The translations under genes and the position numbers were made by a program. From contig FJOG01000040.1 in the NCBI GenBank assembly GCA_900073065.1, forward strand, positions 1 through 64,000: DNA of 64,000 nt. The letters are read 5' to 3'. This DNA comes from Phialocephala subalpina. Lineage: Eukaryota > Ascomycota > Leotiomycetes > Helotiales > Mollisiaceae. The notes under the pieces were generated by a model. The model made no database searches, was not told the DNA's origin, and was given only the letters and a program-made list of their open reading frames with translations. Positions 60,101 to 64,000 of this stretch are shown one piece after another. Within the stretch, counting starts at the first letter, position 1. Each line of letters starts with the position of its first letter.

Positions 60101-60771
60101 AGGAGCAACGTCGAGCGGCTATGGAACGACGTCAAGCCGAATTGAAACGCCGAGAAGAGGAGCGAGAAAGAGCGTTGGGGAATGAACGTGAGAGGCTGGC
60201 AAGGATCAAGAAGGAGAGAGAAGAGATCATAATTCGTGATAGGCAGCTGGCAGAGCAGCGAGCCGAAGAGGAGCGTGCCACAGCGGCAGCTGACATGACA
60301 ACAGATAGCGAAACTGGCGAGAAAATCAAGAGAAAACGCAGAGCACCCAAGACAAAAGGTGAACAGAGACCAAAAAACCGATCTGGGAAAAAGGGCAGCT
60401 CAGAAAGCGAAGATACGGAAGAAGGGCCACGACCGAAAAAGCGACGGCTTGCCAAAAAGGACACGACCCAATACAAGTCTGCCGAAATCGTTGCTGACAG
60501 CGACGATGATAATGTTCTGGAACAAACCGAAATAGGGATGGGGAAGGAAGAGACTCAATGTTCTGATATGGATGGCGTTCTTAATGAGCATGATTCGGAC
60601 ATAGGAGGTGTGAACTACGAGACAGCTGAGGCTGAGGATGAAGAAACTGAGGCTAGTACCAGAAGTCGACCGCAGAAGCGCTCGAGGCGCGTCCGTATTG
60701 TTGATGAAAGCGATGACGAGGAAGGGGAGGACAGACAACGGTCTGATCACCAGGACAATAGTGACGAGTAG
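57127..60771 (+). CDS. CTR9: CTR9, TPR subunit of the Paf1 transcription elongation complex
   Basis: Exons 57127-59754 and 59806-60771 give 1,197 residues, the usual length. The intron has GACTAAC and ACACAG. The start MPSTLQDDHA follows a three-codon upstream ORF (57101-57112). The conserved opening VEIYLKDLADPNELCSLLEI is followed by TPR repeats across ~900 residues (for example KYPEALAGYQEVLAKMPDFV and ALFEKAIQ-like units such as AVEFFEKAIQLDPQNAYAAH). After them comes a charged coiled coil (RREEERERALGNERERLARI) and an acidic/basic tail with KKRRLAKK and KRSRRVRIVDESDDEE. CTR9 is the scaffold of Paf1C, acting in the nucleus with RNA polymerase II in elongation and histone H2B ubiquitination and H3 methylation. 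Identification is secure. Confidence 0.95.
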
Positions 60772-60956
60772 TTTCGAAGGCAAGATGCGTGATGAAGGGA
60801 TACAGTGGCGAGGATTTGATACTTTCCGGGAGTCTGACTGCCCCATGTCGATATAGAACCTGTACTGCGAATTTTAGCATTCCCACTTTCACAAATGCGA
60901 TGCAGTTCGAGCCTAGGTTCTCAATAAGAATCTTTTGGTTTCTCAACCCCCAATCC

Positions 60957-61973
60957 TCACTTCGTTTTCGTACACGCGTAGCCCCTATCAATCTCATCTT
61001 CGTACTTCTTCTCCTTATCAGTCGACCCTCCTCTCACATACCTCAAAAAGTAATCCACGAAAGCTTCCTGATTGTTGTCACGTCGAGCAGCAACAAAGCT
61101 GCAGACAATTCTATCGCGAACGTCCTGCTCTAGCCCGTCAAATCCTGACCTAAAAGCACGACCAAACTCGACCCAATCGTCGTGCTTGTCCTTATATCCG
61201 ATCTCGCAAGCAGAACAAAACTGTCCAAAAGCTCGAGTCGAGTATTTCTGGTCTTCCGTTCTTATAGGTCTCCACCACATGTCTAGACCTTGCATTGGGC
61301 CTTTAGCACGATAGTCTTTGCCATTCGGTCTATCGCATGGTACGTCTTCGTAATTGCAGAAAACTTTTTCTAACATTGTGTTTACAATGGTTCTGGACAC
61401 AGGGATGTCCTTGGGTTGAATCCCGGTTCCCCCACCCGCTGTGATATGTCAGTGTATGTCCAGCGAACCAGCTTGACTCGGAAAGGGGGGCAGATTCACG
61501 TCGCGGGCTAACTTACTGATCATCTCGGCTTTGAGACTGTCTCCGTTCTCTACGAACAACGCAAGATCCTCAACTGGTCTACCATTAAGAGCCGGAACCA
61601 GATACATAATCTCAACCCAGACCGAGAACAAGAAAGTGTTAGTCCCAATCAGCTGAAAAGCTTCTGGATCTTCAACAACACGACAGCATGTCTCTCGAAA
61701 ATTGCTCTCATCCCAGTTTTCATATCTAGATCTTGAATCACAATATTACCCAGCAATTCCGGATTCGCTATGGCGAGTTGAGCTGTAATCTGCGAGAAGA
61801 CCAGGAATTGGAGATAGTCTGTATAAGTACCTAATAATATGCCAGCACAGATGCCGATACAGACGGCGTTAGAGATCGGGCTCTCTTTCCGATCTTCGAT
61901 GATTCGAGATACGATGGCTGATAATTGGGATGGGAAGGGGCTTGATAACCAGAATTGTTTCTGTTGGTATCAC
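60957..61973 (-). pseudogene. Uncharacterised fungal protein, probable frameshift, 5' end unclear
   Basis: The last exon 61438-60957 (GGGTGIQPKDIPVSRTIVN, later AFGQFCSACEIGYKDKHDDW) joins in frame to an exon ending at 61517 (NTFLFSVWVEIMYLVPALNG). Upstream, from ~61960 to ~61730, another frame is clearly coding (FPSQLSAIVSRIIEDRKESP, LLGTYTDYLQFLVFSQITAQ). The two frames do not connect: the upstream one runs to a stop at ~61655 and the downstream one is closed ~61755. No good intron bridges them, so a one-base indel near 61700-61760 is likely. The 5' start is missing; odd repeats and a palindrome at 62.0-62.15 kb may mark an insertion. Family not recognised. Confidence 0.5.
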
Positions 61974-61996
61974 CAGGGATAACTATTCATGAATAG

Positions 61997-62160
61997 GTCA
62001 AACGCACGTAACAATCTTAGTCTTAGTCTTAGTATGCGTAGCTTAATTGTAGTATATAGAAAAAGAGGTAGAGCGTAGAAGTCAAGAGTTAAGCTCTTAA
62101 CTCTCGCGCTCGCCTAATGCAGCCTAGTGCCATATGCAGCCTAGTGCCGCGCGTGAGCAC
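61997..62160. repeat. Short repeats and palindrome
   Basis: Contains tandem TCTTAG units (about 62014-62033), a palindrome AGAGTTAAG-CT-CTTAACTCT (62085-62104) and two copies of ATGCAGCCTAGTGCC (about 62117-62149). Together they look like the debris of a small non-autonomous element lying where the 5' end of the neighbouring minus-strand gene should be. Confidence 0.55.
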
Positions 62161-62302
62161 GTGATTATTATTATACCCACAGTTTCCATTGTTCGAGGAG
62201 TTGTTCATTTGGTGATAGATCTGCAGCTTGGGCGGGGTTGGAGAGATCGTTGGGAGAGTTTAGACTGTCTAGGAATGGGATCGAACCTGATTCGAAGCCG
62301 TT

Positions 62303-62923
62303 CTATTCAGGGTCCTCGTCTGGTGATTGAGTATTGTCTGCGTCAACTAGAGGTGGTGCATCTGACGCTGCGTTACTAACGACGCTTGACCGCCTCTCTG
62401 AGCCATCTTCTGATGAGCTACTCAGGGACATGCGATTCGTCGCTTTCAGAGGCATTGCTGGTGCAGCTGGAGATGATGGAGATCCGTTATCGTTGTCACT
62501 TGAAGCTTTCTCCGATGCATTTGAAGAAGAGTTCCTCGACGAGTGCTGGCTTGTGTCATCTGCAGCTGCAGTCTTCTCTGATTCGGCTGAAGATGATTTC
62601 CTCGACGATTCCTGGCTGTGGACACTGGCAGCGCCTTCTGATCCGTCCGGAGATCCTTTATTTGAAGGGTCGGGATTGACTACTCTTAAAGGTCCCCTCG
62701 CTAGGCTAGAAGAGGATCCGCTACTTGAGGACTGGTGACTGGAGACGCTTGGAGATCTCTCTGAGTTAGCTAAAGGGTAAGACGAACCGGGCCTGCTGGG
62801 TGGCGGAGGAATCCTAGCAGTCGTTGGTGCAAAACGGCTGCCTAATGTTGAACAGAGTTTGTAAATGAATTGGCAGAGATCCTTCAATAGAAAGAAAAGC
62901 AGGATGAGAATTACTTCGATCAT
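62303..62923 (-). CDS. Ser-rich protein with one N-terminal membrane helix
   Basis: A 206-residue frame starts with a hydrophobic helix (MIEVILILLFFLLKDLCQFI) and continues as a Ser/Pro/Asp-rich, disordered tail with repeated SSRKSSSAESEK- and SSRNSSSNASEK-like units. Low complexity limits inference: open frames in Ser-rich DNA can be accidental, and a Ser/Glu frame also exists on the opposite strand (62334-62738). The membrane helix and the stop-bounded frame favour a real small gene. No family recognised. Confidence 0.45.
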   Translation of the reverse strand: MIEVILILLFFLLKDLCQFIYKLCSTLGSRFAPTTARIPPPPSRPGSSYPLANSERSPSVSSHQSSSSGSSSSLARGPLRVVNPDPSNKGSPDGSEGAASVHSQESSRKSSSAESEKTAAADDTSQHSSRNSSSNASEKASSDNDNGSPSSPAAPAMPLKATNRMSLSSSSEDGSERRSSVVSNAASDAPPLVDADNTQSPDEDPE

Positions 62924-63776
62924 GACTTCGAGTAACGAGAATGTGACGGTAATTCGAAATTTTGTTTACCAGCTCAGTACTTCATGGATGATGTATTATT
63001 CGAGCTGATGGCTGGGTTTCTTACGATGAAGGTCTAGTTGAACACAAACAATGCTGGGAATGAAGAGCGAACGCGGAAGTAGAGGAACAAAGAAAGCTGC
63101 ATCCGGCCACAATGAAATTCCAAAAAGGCCATCTTCGGGGCAGCTGTCGAGTACAAAGCCATCATACGTAACAAAGCCACTCGGTGTCCAACGACAAGAC
63201 TCGGTCGCTTTGCAAGGGTTCTAGGGACGGTTGCGTTGAGATGGGAAAAGGGGGCGATGGCGGGGTAAACGAGTGGCAAAATAGTCACGTGTTTTCTGCA
63301 CGCAAAATCGTTGAGGCTTCGAGACCGTAATTTGGGGAAATAACATGGATAGGACATATAATGATACACTCGCGAGAAAAGTCTCTGTTTGGAGTTGTGT
63401 TCAGCTCGTCTCCTGTGGGGGAGTGTGTGCACTGGCAGCCATCCAAGGATCGCTCAAGCTCCGTGTATCGACAGCACTAACGCAACCTTCAGAACAAGAA
63501 GTGCTACTAAAACTCATGCTAGCGTGCTATGCCACTCAAACTCTTCCTGGGATCCAAAGGTCTTGAATGGTCTCGTCAACTGTATAAGAAAGTGCTGCTT
63601 AATAGACCAAATAGGAATGGCTACTTCAACACAAATGCGAAGACTGCATGGTTTGGACAAAGCGTTGAGACGGGCAAGGACTGAAGACCCAAAGGGCGGC
63701 GAGATCGGGGACCTGGAAGGCCAATAGATGATGGTGGAGAGTAGAAAGAGAGTGTGTGTCCCTCAAACTTTAGCTC
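62924..63776. other. Intergenic, no secure gene
   Basis: Open frames at 63034-63432 (minus) and 63345-63727 (plus) overlap on opposite strands and lack motifs. Nothing can be supported. Confidence 0.4.
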
Positions 63777-64000
63777 TTATGAATATGTTCTAGTTATGTA
63801 GTGTGAGCCGTCAGGTACAAGTAGGTTCGTTGGAAGTAGCGGGGTTTCGTCTTCTTGGCTTTGGATTCGTACTGATTTGAAGGAGGCACCCTGGAGGTTG
63901 TCTTGTACTTCAAACTGTTCCATACCATTGGACCATTCTCCAGTTTGCCTCTCTCCATATAATTCGTTGTAGTGTGGCATCTGTAATCTTGTGTGGCTGG
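63777..64000 (-). CDS. 3' exon of a gene running off the right edge
   Basis: The frame is open from the window edge to a stop at 63777 and reads as hydrophilic protein (MPHYNELYGERQTGEWSNGM, then VQDNLQGASFKSVRIQSQED). A possible acceptor ATTACAG stands directly before the first ATG. Probably the terminal exon of a minus-strand gene beyond the window. Family not recognised. Confidence 0.4.
   Translation of the reverse strand, partial: SHTRLQMPHYNELYGERQTGEWSNGMEQFEVQDNLQGASFKSVRIQSQEDETPLLPTNLLVPDGSHYITRTYS

Noticed and set aside
61381..61440. GGGTTGAATCCC resembling a tRNA T-loop
   Set aside because: It lies inside a coding exon (GTGIQPKD) and no acceptor stem or anticodon arm can be drawn around it.
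1..64000. CRISPR arrays, bacterial operons, rRNA genes
   Set aside because: No spaced direct repeats, ribosome binding sites or rRNA-like blocks; introns and fungal families throughout show a eukaryotic nuclear genome.

Overview
The window is nuclear DNA of a filamentous ascomycete. Protein genes are split by short GT-AG introns (mostly 45-120 bp) with CTAAC/CTGAC-like branch sites. Several families are typical of Pezizomycotina: UstYa/DUF3328, fungal neurochondrin, an AAT-type amino-acid permease and a RING-PH-VWA mating-type scaffold. A dead Tc1/mariner copy carries C-to-T and G-to-A stop codons of the kind left by repeat-induced point mutation (RIP). A Leotiomycete-like fungus is my guess, from overall look only. 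There is one 20-base N gap (14635-14654).

Layout. 1-1.8 kb: AT-rich edge, no gene. 1.8-7.0 kb: a CLC chloride channel/transporter (minus) and a neurochondrin-family gene (plus) diverge from a 222-bp shared promoter. 7.0-18.3 kb: more than 11 kb with no convincing gene, including the gap and a perfect 250-bp tandem duplication. 18.3-22.1 kb: a 1,202-residue RING-PH-VWA protein with the architecture of the Ste5/Far1 pheromone MAPK scaffolds. 23.0-23.4 kb: a small secreted protein with a homopolymer frameshift.

26.4-40.0 kb is the most interesting block. It holds two UstYa-type (DUF3328) oxidase-like genes, a signal-peptide protein with three Gly/Ala-rich repeats next to dibasic sites, and a glutaminyl-cyclase-like protein with a spoiled zinc site. 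Next come a FAD monooxygenase fused to a polytopic membrane domain and a heme dioxygenase of the fatty-acid alpha-dioxygenase type. This looks like a secondary-metabolite locus. The UstYa pair beside a repeat-bearing secreted precursor is a candidate ribosomally made peptide (RiPP) system. The monooxygenase and dioxygenase could serve the same pathway or a second, lipid/terpenoid one.

40.7-43.8 kb: three related PPxY-motif loci, one open and two broken. 43.87-45.20 kb: the Tc1/mariner relic with terminal inverted repeats and TA target duplication. 45.4-47.5 kb: an amino-acid permease. 48.2-51.8 kb: a seven-exon orphan protein with a probable beta-propeller C-terminus. 52.0-53.7 kb: a small membrane protein diverging from a phytanoyl-CoA-dioxygenase-like gene. 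54.3-56.8 kb: a But2-like secreted protein, a broken relative and a cysteine-rich secreted gene that is either spliced or dead. 57.1-60.8 kb: CTR9, the TPR subunit of the Paf1 complex. 60.9-64 kb: an orphan gene with a probable frameshift, a Ser-rich single-pass protein and an exon running off the right edge.

Intron boundaries were placed by eye. Where I give a total length, the summed exons are a whole number of codons. No database search was possible.
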